From positions 3,038,001-3,102,000 of the forward strand of contig JAGVVL010000013.1 in NCBI GenBank assembly GCA_018287875.1: DNA of 64,000 nucleotides, read 5' to 3'. Below, piece by piece: positions 32,557-45,416 of the stretch; position 1 is the first letter of the stretch; every line of letters starts with the position of its first letter. The notes beneath the pieces were generated by a model. That model was not told where the DNA came from, did not search any database, and saw nothing but the letters and a program-made list of their open reading frames with translations. The translations under genes and the position numbers were made by a program. This DNA is from Nigrospora sphaerica. Lineage: Eukaryota > Ascomycota > Sordariomycetes > Amphisphaeriales > Apiosporaceae.

Positions 32557-34698
32557 TCAAATCATCATGCCCAGCCTCGTCATTCTCTTTTGCATTCTCG
32601 GCATACCCCCGGGCGGGCCGAGCCGGCTGTTGCCCGGAGCCGGCATGCCGTACGGCGGTCGGCCGCCGTTCATCGGGGGCCGAAGACCGGGGCCGCCACG
32701 TCCGGGCGGCGGCCCCATCATCATGGGCGGTTGGAGGCGGCGCATGGCGTCGCGCTCGCAATACGCCCTCCCGCCCACGTCAAAGTAGCCGTCTTGGAGC
32801 ACCAGGCCGCAGTCTCCGCACCGGAAGCAGCGCGGGTGGTATTTCTGCGTCGACTCGTCCTCCAGATACTGCCCTTCGATGCCGTGCTTGCACATGCCGC
32901 AAAGCGAGCCATTTAGCTTGTGGTAGTGTCGTTCGCAGTACGGCTGGTCGTCCAGAACGTAAAATGTCGACGAGGTGAAGGGCTCGACACAGGTCGTGCA
33001 GACGAAGCAAGCCTTGTGGTATTTGCCTGTCAACCGGCCGTCGGCCGACGATACCGACTTGCCCGTAATGGGCATCTGACAGGCCTTGCAGTTGCCACGG
33101 GACCGTCCCTGAGACGGCTGTCGGGCGTGGTTGTTGGGTCGGGCCGCTGGTGAGCGGCTGCCGTTGTCTTGCGGGACGGGCGGCGGTCCTTGCTTGTTTG
33201 AGTAGGAGTTATCAAATCGCGGGTCCCTGGGCGAGGCAAGGGGCGACGAGGGCCGAGGGCCAGGGGCACTGTCATCCCGGGGGCCCAGTCCCAAACGGTC
33301 TGGGGGCGGCTGGCGCGTGCGGGGGGCCGGGGCTCGCTCCTCGAACGGCGGCGATTGTTGGCTGCGAGGAGCCGCGTATCTTCCCTCCGGAGGAGGCTGG
33401 CGGTCGCGGGGCGCCGAGGGACGGCCCTCGCGGGCGGGCCGCTGCGGCGGCTGGAGCGGCGGAGATGTCATAGGACTGGCATTGCCAGGACCGAACGAGT
33501 CGATGGAAGTTTCGAGATCCTTCATCAAGTCGTCAATCTTCTCAGCACCCGAAGGCTGGCGGCGGGAGTTGGTGGAGCGCGCAGGGCTCGTCTGAGAACT
33601 CGGGACGCTCGGTCGCGACGCGTGGCTGTACCCCGAGTTGCTCGACGACTGTGAAACCGACGGTGAGTGTGCTCCCGCGGGTTGGGACTGGTGGTAGGGG
33701 TTGCCGACTCCAAATTCATCAGCCAAGTTGATGGACCGCGAGCCTTCGCGGTTCGCCGTCCGTGGCCGGACCAGGCTCGTCCGCGGTGGCGGCGGGCGGG
33801 ACGTGTCCCGGATCGGCCGTTCTTTTCCCGTGGACAACCGCCCGGGATCATACGACGGCCTTCGTATTTGATCGGGATGCAGGCTCGACGAGGAGGGGAC
33901 TCGAACTGGTGCCTCCGGTTCCTCCATTCGTTTGGGCGCACTTTCTCGGGGGAAGGTGCCAGCACGCTGGTTGGCGGGGCGGGGCGCGAACTCGGCCCCT
34001 AGCTCTCCCTGAGGCGGTCCGAAACCACCGTATCCGTTCTTGCGTGGAGGCCGAGGCGGCGCGTTGACCGCACTGGGGGGTGCCGCTGTGGACGCTGACC
34101 TCTTCAGGTCCGCATCGCTAGTTTTGAGCCCCTCCATTTTGCGCTGGAGCAGGCTCGTCGGCTCTGCCAATTTGTTGGGGCTTGTGCCGTAGCCGTACGC
34201 GGGCTCCGTCTCCTCACCAAAACCGCCATAACCCCCCGGGCGTCCCGTCTGAGAAGGCGAGTTGGAACCTGCAATCGCTGGGAAGTAATCATCGCCCCCG
34301 CGGCTCGATCGCCCTGTTGGTGTTTTGGGGGAGATGGTTTGGCTGCCCGTAGATGCACTGACGGGTGTTAGTTGGTCCGGCCTGGCAAATGCCTGGTTGG
34401 CACTTTTGATGTCGACATTCGGCGGCGGCCCCTTGCTGCCGAAACCAAAGGCGCTTGATACACTCGAGAATGCGCCGCCAAGGAGACCGGTGGAAGCTGG
34501 TGCTGCGGCTGCCCAGCGTTGTCAGCAACACGCAGGTCATGAACGATGGGCTCTGTAGACGGCAAACTTACGTTCCGGCGCCGGAGCAGCAGCAGCGGGC
34601 GCACAAAGATGTTCTCCCATCATGGATATCTCGACTTCATTTCCACATTGGGAACATTTGATTGTCGGCATGAAAGCCGATTCTCGTATGACGGCCAT
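32557..34698 (-). CDS. Paxillin-like LIM domain protein (two LIM domains, N-terminal zinc-binding motif)
   Basis: Cytoskeletal/polarity scaffold, resembling fungal Pxl1-type proteins. Exons 34698-34572 and 34508-32557, 692 residues. The 63-nt intron (GTAAGT, GGCAG) joins APAPE to PAAPASTG. The N-terminus has a small zinc-binding motif, C-x2-C then H-x-C, in CSQCGNEVEISMMGEHLC. A long Pro/Ser/Arg-rich disordered region follows, containing a paxillin LD-like helix (KIDDLMKDLETSI, about 366-378). LIM1 is at about 516-571 (CKAC, HKACFVCTTC, CERHYH) and LIM2 at about 579-631 (CGMC, HPRCFRCGDC, CERD), with the usual Asp as last ligand. The C-terminal 60 residues are Gly/Pro/Met-rich. I took ATG 34698 (MAVIRESAF); an internal ATG nine codons later is an alternative. 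Expected site: growth tip, septum or cell cortex. Confidence 0.9.
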
Positions 34699-37600
34699 AG
34701 CGCTTGGGGACTCTGCACGACTTTTCGTCACTCCCCTTCACACGTCTCGGCAGAGTCGGTTACGGTAATGCTGGACATCCACAGCTCTGGCTGGGCACGC
34801 TCGTGTCGCTGCTTCTTCTTGTCGTTGTTGTTGGTTTGTTGTTGTCGGGGCTCGGCGATAGTTGGGGTTTTTGGGTACGCACACGCTGGCGATGCGGGTG
34901 TCGTGACGTCTGAGAGCGGACAATGAGAAAGATGCCCCGCGCAGCTTGTCGTTCGGCAAGGGCGCCGATGCCGATGGCGGTGTCACACGAGGGGTGACGT
35001 GCAGCGATGGACCCGAGCTGGGAGTTTCTGAAAAGCAAAGCGCTTGGAATTGGGCCACGCGCGTGGCTAGGGGGTCCCGGAATCAGTGTTTTAGACAAGG
35101 CGCGCGGCTTGCAGGCCTCGTTTCATGAAGAGGCGTTTCTTGGTAGGGATGGTGAAGAAAGATGGGCGGGAGGAGAGGAAACAAGAATCGATGGAGAACC
35201 AGTAGTCGGCGAAGTAGGTCCCTTGGTGTTGCGGCGTCTGTCTCGAAAAGCACCCAGGGTGGCCACGAAGCCCCTGCTCGACTCCCTTGTCGCAGAAAGC
35301 ACGGATGACCGCTACTTGGGAGGTGCCCCCCTGTCGGGTGGCTTTCTCGTAATGCAAAGACGCGGCTCAATAGGGAAGCGATCGGTCAAGGCCACCCCCC
35401 TGGACCACGACGACGCCCTAGCGGTGCCGGGGACGGGGTGAATGCGCGGAGCAGAGCTAACGATGTGGGTTGGGCGCAGATACTGGACAGTACCAGGCCC
35501 GCAGACAAGCAGACCGGGCCGCCGAGCAAATAGGTAACCCTATGCGTCAATGGCCGGTCATGCTTCTGGCCCAGAGCTGTTCCGGGTCGTGGGGGAGTGG
35601 GAAGCGGGAAATCGAAGCACGGGCAAGTCGACAGAGAAGTATACATGTAGGGTGGTAGCCCTTCGCGGGCTCTGCGGGCCTTTGGGGGTTTCTGATACAC
35701 CGCAACGTTGCTTGGGCTTGGCTCGCCTCGGCCTGGCTTGCGTCGCGCCGCGTTGGGTTGGGCATTCTCAGCGTGACATGGCGCTCTACATACATTACAT
35801 GCCTGGGTAGCATCTAGGGCAGGTTGGTGGCTACGATGCCCGCGGAGGAATGAGTTGCTGCTCTGCTTCCGGGCAGATCGCGCGCCGGCTCGGGCTAGTC
35901 CCCACCGTCCGCTATGCGACGTATGGGCATGCGACGGGAGAGGATGCTACTGGACCGGGTTAGCCGCCTGGCTATCTGCTCGCTGGATACTCGGGTGTAT
36001 ATCCATCCGTCAGTGGGCGCCCCGTCGGCCAAAGCCCAGCCCGCCCGGGCAAGATTAAGAATAAGGGAAACGCCATGGTTGCCGCAACGAGAATGTGTGG
36101 CCTCCCCCGTCCGACCGCCGTTTCCCTGACCGTCTGGGACAGCCCTAGCTTGGGGGCGGCCGGCAGGTTCAATGGACATAGATGCTTCAGGCTTAGCCTC
36201 GGCGGGCGGGTACCTTGCAGGGCCCAGCAGGGGTGTGGCCCTGGACGCTCTGGTGCCCCGACGCCCTGACCGTGCCTCTCCACTAGCAACTGGAGCCATT
36301 GGGGCCTCTGGCACGGCGGTCCCCACTGGGGGAGATATGGCGCCGCGAGCCCCTGGACCGGCCCAGCCAATGTCTCTCGGCCTCTCTTGCGGTCTTGGGT
36401 GCAGGCGGCGGCATTCGATTGGATAGCATGCATGCGCGCGCTCGTCGAATACGGCCCAGGGTATTAATGGACCCCTCGGGCAAGCCCTCGCCCGACTGGG
36501 AGGGCTGCTGCCGGCTTCCACCGTTTCCCTCGTATAAGTTGTACGGTGCCCGGATAAGTAGGGAAGCAATCGTGTATCGCGTGTATGTATCCGCACATCT
36601 AATGCATGTCATTTTGCCTTTCCCCGGACAAGCGGAGGATCCAAAACGACACGTGCACCGATTGGGAGACGCCTACATAGACACATACACCCGCAGAAGG
36701 AGAGGGGGAGAGGGAGGGAGGGAGAAAGCAACCTGGAAAGAGCCCTGCGGGCAGTGGGTCTGCTTAACCGGCAAGACACGGCAGAAAGACCTTGCTGATG
36801 GATAGACAGAGAGCAAGAGTCTCCATCAGGCGCGAATGTGGAGGAGAAGAGTCAGGACCAAGATGGGGGAGGAGCAGCAGAAGGAGGGGGGCGGCATGGG
36901 ATCTGCACGTTTCCACGGCCACAACTTATGTCTCGTGGAGGGCGAATGGGAAGGATGCATGTTTTTTTTTGGCATCGAAACAAGAGCACGTCATGCTGCC
37001 GCCGGAGCGGACCTAATTCGTATGGCCTACAGTTTGGGGGCGTTTTCAGGTAATACAGCCAGCCGTCCGGGAGCCATAGGGCTTCAGGTATCGACGGGAT
37101 GGCTTTCAATGTCGGAGGTTAATGGATGGCCCGACTTGGGATAGAGTGGTTACAGACGGGAGTACATCAGACATCAAATAGCTCACCTCGAACGGAAATA
37201 CGTGCGCAATGCACGCGAACCCGTCTGTGCCCATATCCGTGGCCGGGCCAGCCCAGCGCCTAATCCCAAAGCGTGACCGCCGTGTGGCCGGATGGGGCCG
37301 ACAGGGGTGTTCCAGCAGTTTCGTTTTGGGAAAGAAGACGGCCGCAAACGAATGGCTCGCCGCGACTCTAGTCATTTCCCCCTTCAACTCGCCGCCGGCA
37401 GTAGTAGGGGAAGGGGGCCCGACCCATTGGACGGCAGCGTCAGCAACGCAAATGACAGCAGTTTTGGCGTCTCCAGCTTTCCGACGCTTCACGATGCTAG
37501 CTAGCCGCGCCAGCCCACGGTGACCGGGGCGATCACGATGGCATTATCGGCTTGACCTTTCCTCTAACAACGGGGGAAGGGGAGCGGGAAAGCGGTGCTT

Positions 37601-38376
37601 CTCCCTCTTCCCCACTAGGGCTCTTCCACTCCCTCTGCCTTGCCTTTCCCGTCGGCCCTGTCTTTTTTTCCTTTGCCCAGGCCGGCCTACACGCATATGA
37701 CGTTGCAATGCGTCCGACGGGTGGACCACTTGAAGCAACTGGCGTTTGTCCCACCCGGCCGGCCGCTCTTCATGTTGCGCATGCCCCTCACGTGCCTCGC
37801 CATGCCGCGCACGAATGTATGCGCTCGCGCGACGAGACGCAGCCGCGCCCTTCCGACGCTTTCGCGATACCGTATTTCATGACATGACGGGGGCATGGGA
37901 ACGCAGTAACGAGGGCATCCCCGGTTGCCAGACCATGCCCGTGTGCTCGTGCCTCTCGTACCCGGCGCGACCGCCCCGTACCCGACGGCCGATAAGGTAT
38001 AATTAGTAGCTGCTTGCCGTATACACGGTAGAGCCCGCCCTCCCCCTCGGAGCAAATGAGCGGGAAGGGGCTGTCTCGAATGGAAGCTCTGGACATCGTC
38101 GGCGGCGCTGCGGCATAACTCTCGTTCATTGAGGCTTGCTCGTCACGTATCCCCCAAAGCCTCACCGGCAGTTCGCACGGTTGCAGTCGGTGCCACATCG
38201 GCCGGGTTCAATGCCCTCGGCGCCCTTGATGCCATGATCCGGACCACCCGTCGTTGTCTCGGGCTCTCTCTCTCTCTCCCCCTCTCTTTTCCCCTACTGG
38301 CTCGTGTACCTAGTCGCCCGGGGTGCGGCAGCGCGCCCCCTGTTGAAACAGGGCCATGGGTCGCCCGCCGTCGAGA

Positions 38377-38394
38377 CCCCCCCCCCCCCCCCCC
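38377..38394 (+). repeat. Poly(C) tract, 18 bases
   Basis: Eighteen consecutive C residues in gene-free DNA. A second tract of the same length lies at 45399-45416. Confidence 0.85.
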
Positions 38395-40836
38395 TCGTCG
38401 TCCCTATGGCCTTCCTGTCTGGTCAACCTCTGACGCTGCCGACCCGATAAAGGGCAGCGCCGATGCAGCTGCCTTCGCCCAGCGCTTTTCCGTTTGGCCT
38501 CGAAGATTCTACAGCACGAGGCAAGGCTTCTGGAGCAAGATAGGGCGGGGCCCTGATCTCCACTGCTCCACGATCAAACGTCGCATTTCCAACCTCGGAC
38601 TGCATTTGGAAATTTGGACATGATTCGGCCCAGCTCTGGGCCGTGGTTCGCCATAGGCCAATTCCTAAGATGACTTGATTTCGCCGGAACCAAGCAACTG
38701 CTCTTCATTTTTCCGGCCGTCGCCACCGAACGCCTAACGGGTCAATCAATGGCGACGAGGCGACATGATCTGACCTGGAGCTGCTGGGGGCCTTCACGGC
38801 CCTTCCACCTCGTTCGTTCGCTTTCAGTGCTGCATGCTAGCACCCGAAAGGCGCCCCCCTCCCAAACCCACGGGACCTCGTATGGACATGGATGGACTTC
38901 GGGGGTGCGCATGTGCATACAAAAGTACGTGCTTACTTGGGTAGTGCAGCCTGTCGTTCGTCTTCCGAAATGAGGCAGTTATAGATAGCGACGGCCCTTG
39001 TCTGGCCCCTGACTGTGGAAAAGTCCCTATGATGATGACCCTTAGTCTCGTGACTCCCCGGTGGGTTTAGCTTGTGTGCAATATGCCCAAGTCTCTCTAC
39101 CCAGGCATCGCCCTAGGCCGAAGCTGTCTACGCGTGGCCCGTCGGCGGAAAGGTCAGCGACCACCCCCAGATTTGCGATGATCGTTCTAGGTCCACAGGG
39201 GCTCACGGGCCAGTGCGAGGGCTCAGTCAGGGCCGCTATGAGGATCTGCGATCTCGACAGGCAGCGATCTTCTCGACGGCCCACCCAGAGAGACCCCTCG
39301 AGCCCGTAGGAACTTGCTTCTTTTTGCCCTTGCTTGGCCTATTACTTGCAGCCGTCAAACTAGGCCGTGAGCAAATGTCGATGCAGGTTCCTGCATCCTC
39401 CCTGAGTCATCCGGCAATCAAATCGCATTCGCGCAAACCCGTGGTCTGACCGCCAGACGACCGGCCCGGCGTGACGCTGCTCTGCGCCAGCCAACCTTTG
39501 CTACAAATCACAACCTGCCGCCGGGCAGCCAGGGCAGCCTTGGCCGGGCCGAAGCCCGACATCCACGTGTGCATGCATACACACCTGGCAGCCCGAAAGA
39601 AAAGCCGTGGTAGAGCTAATACCTGAAACCCCACGACTCTCGGTGCCTCCGAGGCCGTCGCCGGGGAGCCGCCGGTGCCGTGGTTAAGCAGCTACGGTAG
39701 TAGATACGGGCAGTAGTAGCAGCCGCTACAGTACTTAAAGTAGTAATGAGAGGGTACCTCGTTTGCAAGTACTACTTGCCCTATCTAGTGGACGCAGTGG
39801 ACGCCCATCCGAGTGCCCGCCTCATGCCGCATGGCGTCACTCGCGATCCGTCCCAAACCAACCCGCCATGGCTTGGTCCGCTGGATGGCAGTGGTCAAGC
39901 CGCGCCCGCGGGGCCTTTCGCTTCCCCCCTTTCCCTCTGCTCCTGGTCCGCCGGAGCCCGCTACCCCAGCCGCCCGCTCAGGCGCCACGCAGCCCCCCGA
40001 CGGCCAGCCGAGCTGCACTTTTCCGCATCCGTGGGCCAAGGAGCCGAACGGCATGCTCCTGCTGTATATTTGAAGGCATCCGTACGTGACCCAGACTGGG
40101 GGCCACTCTCTAAGCCGTCTGTGGGCAGATGGCGCGGGGGGCACGTCACGTCTCCCGGAACCCCGGCGATCCTTTGATGGGGACGCTTTTGCGGAGCAGC
40201 GTTAGTGAATTGTGATGGCCAGAGCGGGTGCCTCCCAAATTAGGATGTACACCAATCCACTGCCGCGTGCGGCGGTCCTGTAGGTGTGTGGGCGTGGCCG
40301 AGGAAGACGGAGAAAGAGAAAAGGGCATTGAGTCGCGCTCGGCTTGTTGGTAGTAAGCAGCCTACCTGGATGGCGATGGGGACACGGCACTTGCAACGAA
40401 GGGGGTCAGGGTTGACTGCCGGGCTCGACCTCCCTTGTGCATCTACACAGCATCCTTCCAATGGGGACCTACCGACGCTTCCCAACCGGTGTGCTGGAGA
40501 TCACTATAGGGCGTGCGGTGCAAGTCCGCATCGCGTCCGGTCGTCTGGGGGGAAACGCGTCGGGCTGCTGCTTATCGAAATCAGCATCTTTATTTGTCGC
40601 ACTGGGCCGTGGATAACATGTCCCTTCTGAGGCTGGCTTCCGCTCAAGGGAGAGACATTCTCCCCGAAAACGTCCACATCGTCAATGCCCGTAAATCCTG
40701 ACTTGCTGGGATACAGATTGCCACTTGCTTCGCGGAAAATGGCAGCTGCCCAGCGACCCTGGTTTGCGCAGATTGCGAGCGGGTAGGAACGCGTGGAACA
40801 GCGGCACCTCCAATGTCCGCAGATCTCGTCTCCATT

Positions 40837-40878
40837 GCTGAGATGGATTCCTCTGTTGCTGAGATGGATTTCTCTACT
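40837..40878 (+). repeat. 21-bp tandem duplication, two copies
   Basis: Copies 40837-40857 and 40858-40878 share GCTGAGATGGATT and differ at four positions. The unit length is seven codons and the frame is open across it (AEMDSSV / AEMDFST), which hints at a coding origin, but no intact gene is visible around it. Confidence 0.7.
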
Positions 40879-41687
40879 ACCAAGACACATTTCACCAGCG
40901 GCGGGAAATACCAGCTCCAGCGGCAAGCAGCCCGGACTTGGTACCCGGAGGTTGCGGTGAAGAGGGCAACATTGTCGCTACCTCCGAGCCCTCGAGCTCC
41001 ATCGACTCTAGGGAGACTGCGGTCTCTCCCCCGAAATATCCACACATGGATGGTTCCAACGAGGGAGGCAGAGCGGAACGTTCACATAGCTCCGTAGGTC
41101 CTTTCCGGGCGGGCTTTGGGTCTCCATCTGATAACCCTTACCGAAAGTTGAAGGTGACAGGCCTCCCGGGGCAGCCCTATCCGCTTGACCATCGGCAAAT
41201 AAAACGAGACCGCAACTTCCTAGATGGGCCGATTATATATGACGCGCAAACGGCTCTCGCGCGGTCTCGGAGGAGTCGAAGGGTGGGCGAGGCAGAAGCC
41301 GGTTGTAGTCGTCCTTGGATGCTGTTTGGTGTCCCCCCTACGAGGTCTTGTCCGATGGCTAGTTGGGCAAATGCCTGATGGCGGCTTGATGAGAGCTCAC
41401 GCTCGAGAACAGGGAGCAGCTACAGGCGGTAGGGAGGCCGAAGTGGGTACAAACCTTGTAGAGGAGGAGGTGCAAGGCATCTCTCGTCTTTGGAGGTCAT
41501 GAAGTGGGTTTCCCACACACATCCGTTTGAACTACATATCGGGCCTTGAAGGTGGTTGGGTACAGCTGTATTCAAACAGTGATTATGTTCGCACCTCCTT
41601 TGCTAATGAATTTGGGTATCATATTGAGTCGATATATCGCTGCGAAAATAAGAAGAGATCTAACCCCCTTTTGCCGGCTCACCGGGT

Positions 41688-43113
41688 TTACGCGGCGTCC
41701 GGGTCCCGCAGCGGCAGTGTCGAGCCGCCCGTGTTACTCCGGACCACATTTGACTCTGTGCCGCGACGCGTGCAGTAGTCGGAAAGAGGCGGCTCCGCCG
41801 AGTCTTGGAGAAGCAGACCCCCGTGGTCGTTAAGCCGAACTTCGCCTAGGTCGACTTCCCCTGCATCTCGCATAGCCGGCTTGGATTGCTGCTGGGCATC
41901 TAAGCTTGGTGCCTCCTTCGAGATGACCGTCGTGTGCCTCTGTTGCTGACCTTGGCTACATCCGTAGTCGGTCGTGCTGTTGATGTCGGCCATGTGGTGT
42001 GGGTTGGTGGCCTGGACGACCTTGGCAATCAACTCGGCCAGGTTCAACTCGATATGGAGCTTCATCAGGTACACCAGGGGGTGGAACTGTATGTAGCTGT
42101 ACGGGCATGTCAGCACCGGCGCCAGGCGCATCCTCACCAACGACGGGGGGCCTACATTACACCGCTGGGCAGCGACATGGATCCGATCAGGAGGATCTGT
42201 CGAAACCTGTCAGTCTCCGTGCCCTACATCCCTCCTCCCCGGGGTCGCTACTTACATCCAACAACACCGAGACACACACCATGCTGACGTTATACCGGAA
42301 CAAGGGCTGGTACTTAACCAAGCCGTTGTTGATCAGCTTGATGCGCACTACCCAGATGAAGTAGGCGTTGAGAGCGCCGTCGACGAGAGCGAAGAGGGCC
42401 TTTTCGATGCGGTCCCATATGTCGTTGATCCGCGCATATCGCTCTGAAATTTGCAGGCGTGCGGGAATCCATATGCAAAAGACACTGATGTTAATCATGG
42501 CGATGATGATGAAGACGGTGATCTTGATATTTCGCACTTGCACTTTGTTGGGCAACATTAAGCCCACTCGGTTGATGATGATTTGCAGAATACACTGCAT
42601 CTGGCGGGAGAAATGCCTCGAGTCAGATGCGTCGCTTGTCGTCTTCAAGATCCGGTCCTCGCACTCACCTGTACCACCCAAAGACATACTGGCTGCCGTC
42701 AGCTCGTTTTCCAGTCGCGTCGCCAGGGCGGTGAGGCCGGGATTCGGGCACTTACGTATAGCAAAGAACAGCCAGAAACTGGTGCGACCTTGGCTTTAGC
42801 CCCCTTGTTCGGCCGACGTCGCGGCATGGCGCAGGACTAACCTTGGAATGATGATGCCCTTCAGAAACAGCCAGCTGATGATGGAGATGACGACGCTGGC
42901 GACCCATTCGGCCCAGATCAGGCCCACGTAGAGATTTAGGCGCTTCCTCTTCTTCTTGGTCCATATGATCCAAGTCTGCCGCGCCGCCTTGGCGCAGGTG
43001 AAGACGGCGCAGCACAGCGAGGCACCCCAGATGATGCTGCATACATTCATGTTCATGTCCGTCGGCTCCTCGTTATGGTACCACGGCGGCACCAGGAAAC
43101 CCGTAGCCGCCAT
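41688..43113 (-). CDS. Fungal seven-transmembrane protein of unknown function, six exons
   Basis: Integral membrane protein of 369 residues assembled from exons 43113-42842, 42778-42756 (23 nt), 42688-42669 (20 nt), 42600-42256, 42196-42156 (41 nt) and 42096-41688. All junctions have GT/AG borders and keep phase, joining IIIPS-FWLFFAI-LCLWVVQ-MQCILQIIINRVGL and VLLDILLIGSMSLPSGVI-YIQFHPLVYLMKLHIELN. Hydrophobic helices occur at about 24-44, 64-86, 92-110, 127-150, 168-190, 205-225 and 232-252. Conserved-looking blocks are PPWYHNEEPTDMNMN, IWIPARLQISERYARINDIWDRIEKA and LAELIAKVVQATN. The last 100 residues are polar and cytosolic-like. It looks like a widespread unnamed family in Pezizomycotina with receptor-like topology, but no ligand or G-protein role is known to me. 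ATG 43113 was chosen because the upstream frame is Pro/Arg-rich and atypical. Confidence 0.85.
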
Positions 43114-45398
43114 CTTTACGGCGACAGGCCCCGCGGGGACGAGGGTAGGCTGAACGGGGGTGTGGCGCGGGCGGCGTCTGGCCATCGACTGGGTGACACT
43201 GGGGCGAACCACTGACAGTCGGAGCGGACGAGCGGCGGCGTGTGGGTTGCGGGGGCGGTGGGCGGGCGACGACGACCTCGGAAACAGCAGCAACTTCGAC
43301 ACGACCTGCTGACCGGCGCCCGGCGTTGGCTGGTTGGTGTGGATAGGCGTGTTACGGGCTATGGATGGAGTTGTATTCGAGGGAGAGTGCCGTCTCCAAG
43401 TGAAAAAGTAAACGCCTGCCTACCGCCCAGGGTCCGTCTGAACAAGTGCCATGGCCTGAGAGTTTGTTGTATGGGGACGCGACAGAGCAGCCGCTTCCCG
43501 CTGCGGACGGTGAGGGGATACCCTCGTCCTCGATCTGGGAAGGCAGGAGGACAAGGGTCATGTACGATGCAGGTAGCGCAAACCCGAGCGGGTACTTCGG
43601 TACCCCTGCCGTGTTAGAGCCGGTCCTCGTACGCATTCCCGTGTTGGACCCCATTCTCGTACGCGTTCTGCTACCTGACCAACAAACTCACCTAGAAGAT
43701 CCCGGAGCTAGACGCCATCTGCCCCCCGAGCTTCCTTTTTGTCTTCTGCCTTCTCTTCGCGGCTGGGCCAGCTCGATGATACGGAGGCATTATGTTGTAC
43801 TGAGCTTCACCCCCACACTCAATATTTCCTACATCGGCTGGCCTTCGAGCGACCTGAAGTTTAAAGTTCAGTATAACGTCATCTGCCACAACTCTGCGGA
43901 AGATATGCGGCCTCTCATGGATCCCAACCTACTACGGGGGAACCGGGAGGGAGAGGGGATCTGGGTGCCTGTCCACCTGTCGAGCCTGTTCGCCTGTTTT
44001 CCTATGTTTCACCGGTTCACTACCATCTTCGCCATAGAAGGGAGCCAAGGAGAAAGACGCCGCTTCGCCATTGCACCTCCTGCCTACATTTGACGACTAA
44101 AAGTCTACTTACATGCCCGGGAAGTGGATGCGCATGTAGCGGCGCTGCCTTAGGCCTTGTCAACGGCGACGGCGGCGATGTTCCATCTTGAAGCATTCTA
44201 ATCTTATCGACTTGCCACTGGTTGAATGATTCTTTACGGAAGATGTTAAACTTGTTTTCCCACTCGGTACGTTTTTGGGCCGTTGAAAGCTACGCTCTAT
44301 TAGCCGCCTTGGTCACTAAAGGTGGGAAGACCGGGGCCAGCGAGGCAGGGCGTTTTCACACACCAACAATCCCCCCCACAACTCGCTTTTGTACGGGTTG
44401 GCAAGTGCGTACACAATCCGATCAGGCTTCTTTCCAGCTGTTGTCAAGCATGCCTCTGTTTTCGCGGTTCGGTGAAGCGTTGAAGTTGACTGCACTTGGC
44501 AGCTTGGCTGGTCATGGCCGGGCAAGTGTCAAAACCCTACCAATCTTGACTTTGGTACCTTCCTAGTCGTGGTAAGGATAGAGCCTCTTCACGGCGAACC
44601 ACGGCGTATTAGCCGATTGCCGCCGTACATAGAGTTTGCGGCCGAGCCGAGAGTCCTCGAACCTTCGGGTTTTTGCCTCCCACTTCTTTTCATTCTAGAA
44701 GGTCGGATGTGCCATATCGTTGGACTCCCCGGGGCATACACAACCTCGACCGTGTGAACTCAACTTTGGCCCGAGTTACAGTCCAGAGATAACACCGCTG
44801 GTTTCGGGAAGCCATCGCGTTGTGTTGTGCGAGTAAGGTAATGGGATGGTAGTGACGTATGTGGGGAGTGTTACGGCAATGGATATGCGGGGGGCGTGCG
44901 CCGAAGTCTGTTTCTGCCACCAATTTGTCCGGCACGTTAGTATCCCCCTTTACGGGCTATTATCTGTTTGGATATCTCGATTCATAATTGGGTACAATTA
45001 CATATTCGGAGCCTGTAATTGAAATGGACTTCAGGAAAAGGCCAAGGAACCATACTCGGGGCTTTTTCATGGCGGCATGAACAGCGGGCAAAGATTGCTA
45101 CATTGACAGGCTCCTCTTGGGTGGATAGATAGGTGACCTGCACAGACGGGGTGCGGTTGGTGTCCACAACGCTGAGAGAGTCAAGCGAGCTGCCGGGTTT
45201 CCATGAGATGGCCCAAAGATTGAGGTCCTTTGTCGGGGCCATCACCCGAATGATGTCGCGTTCCACCGGGAGACTCCCCGCATTGTGCGCATGTTGCAAG
45301 CTTGGAAAACCACGGCACTCGGGAGGAGCCAGTTTTGAGTGATATGGGACGACATATGAGCTCTTGGCGTCCTCTCGTGTACCGGGTGCGCCCCGCCG

Positions 45399-45416
45399 CC
45401 CCCCCCCCCCCCCCCC
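45399..45416 (+). repeat. Poly(C) tract, 18 bases
   Basis: Eighteen consecutive C residues preceded by CCCCGCCG. Same length as the tract at 38377-38394. Confidence 0.85.

Larger units (their letters stand above)
34699..41687. other. About 7 kb without a convincing gene
   Basis: The largest gene-free stretch of the window, between two minus-strand genes. It should hold the LIM promoter at its left end and the 3' region of the 7-TM gene at its right end. The remainder has short overlapping frames on both strands with no domains. It contains an 18-base C run, a purine-rich tract near 36.69-36.73 kb, and a possible decayed coding region at 40.8-41.4 kb. No transposon ends or transposase remnants were recognised. 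Confidence 0.5.

Noticed and set aside
39026..39060. C-box-like ATGATGA suggesting a C/D snoRNA
   Set aside because: No D box (CTGA) or terminal stem at a suitable distance.
43446..44093. 215-codon plus-strand frame
   Set aside because: Reads partly protein-like (LNISYIGWPSSDLKFKVQ) but has no family resemblance, no plausible exon partner and overlaps nothing conserved.
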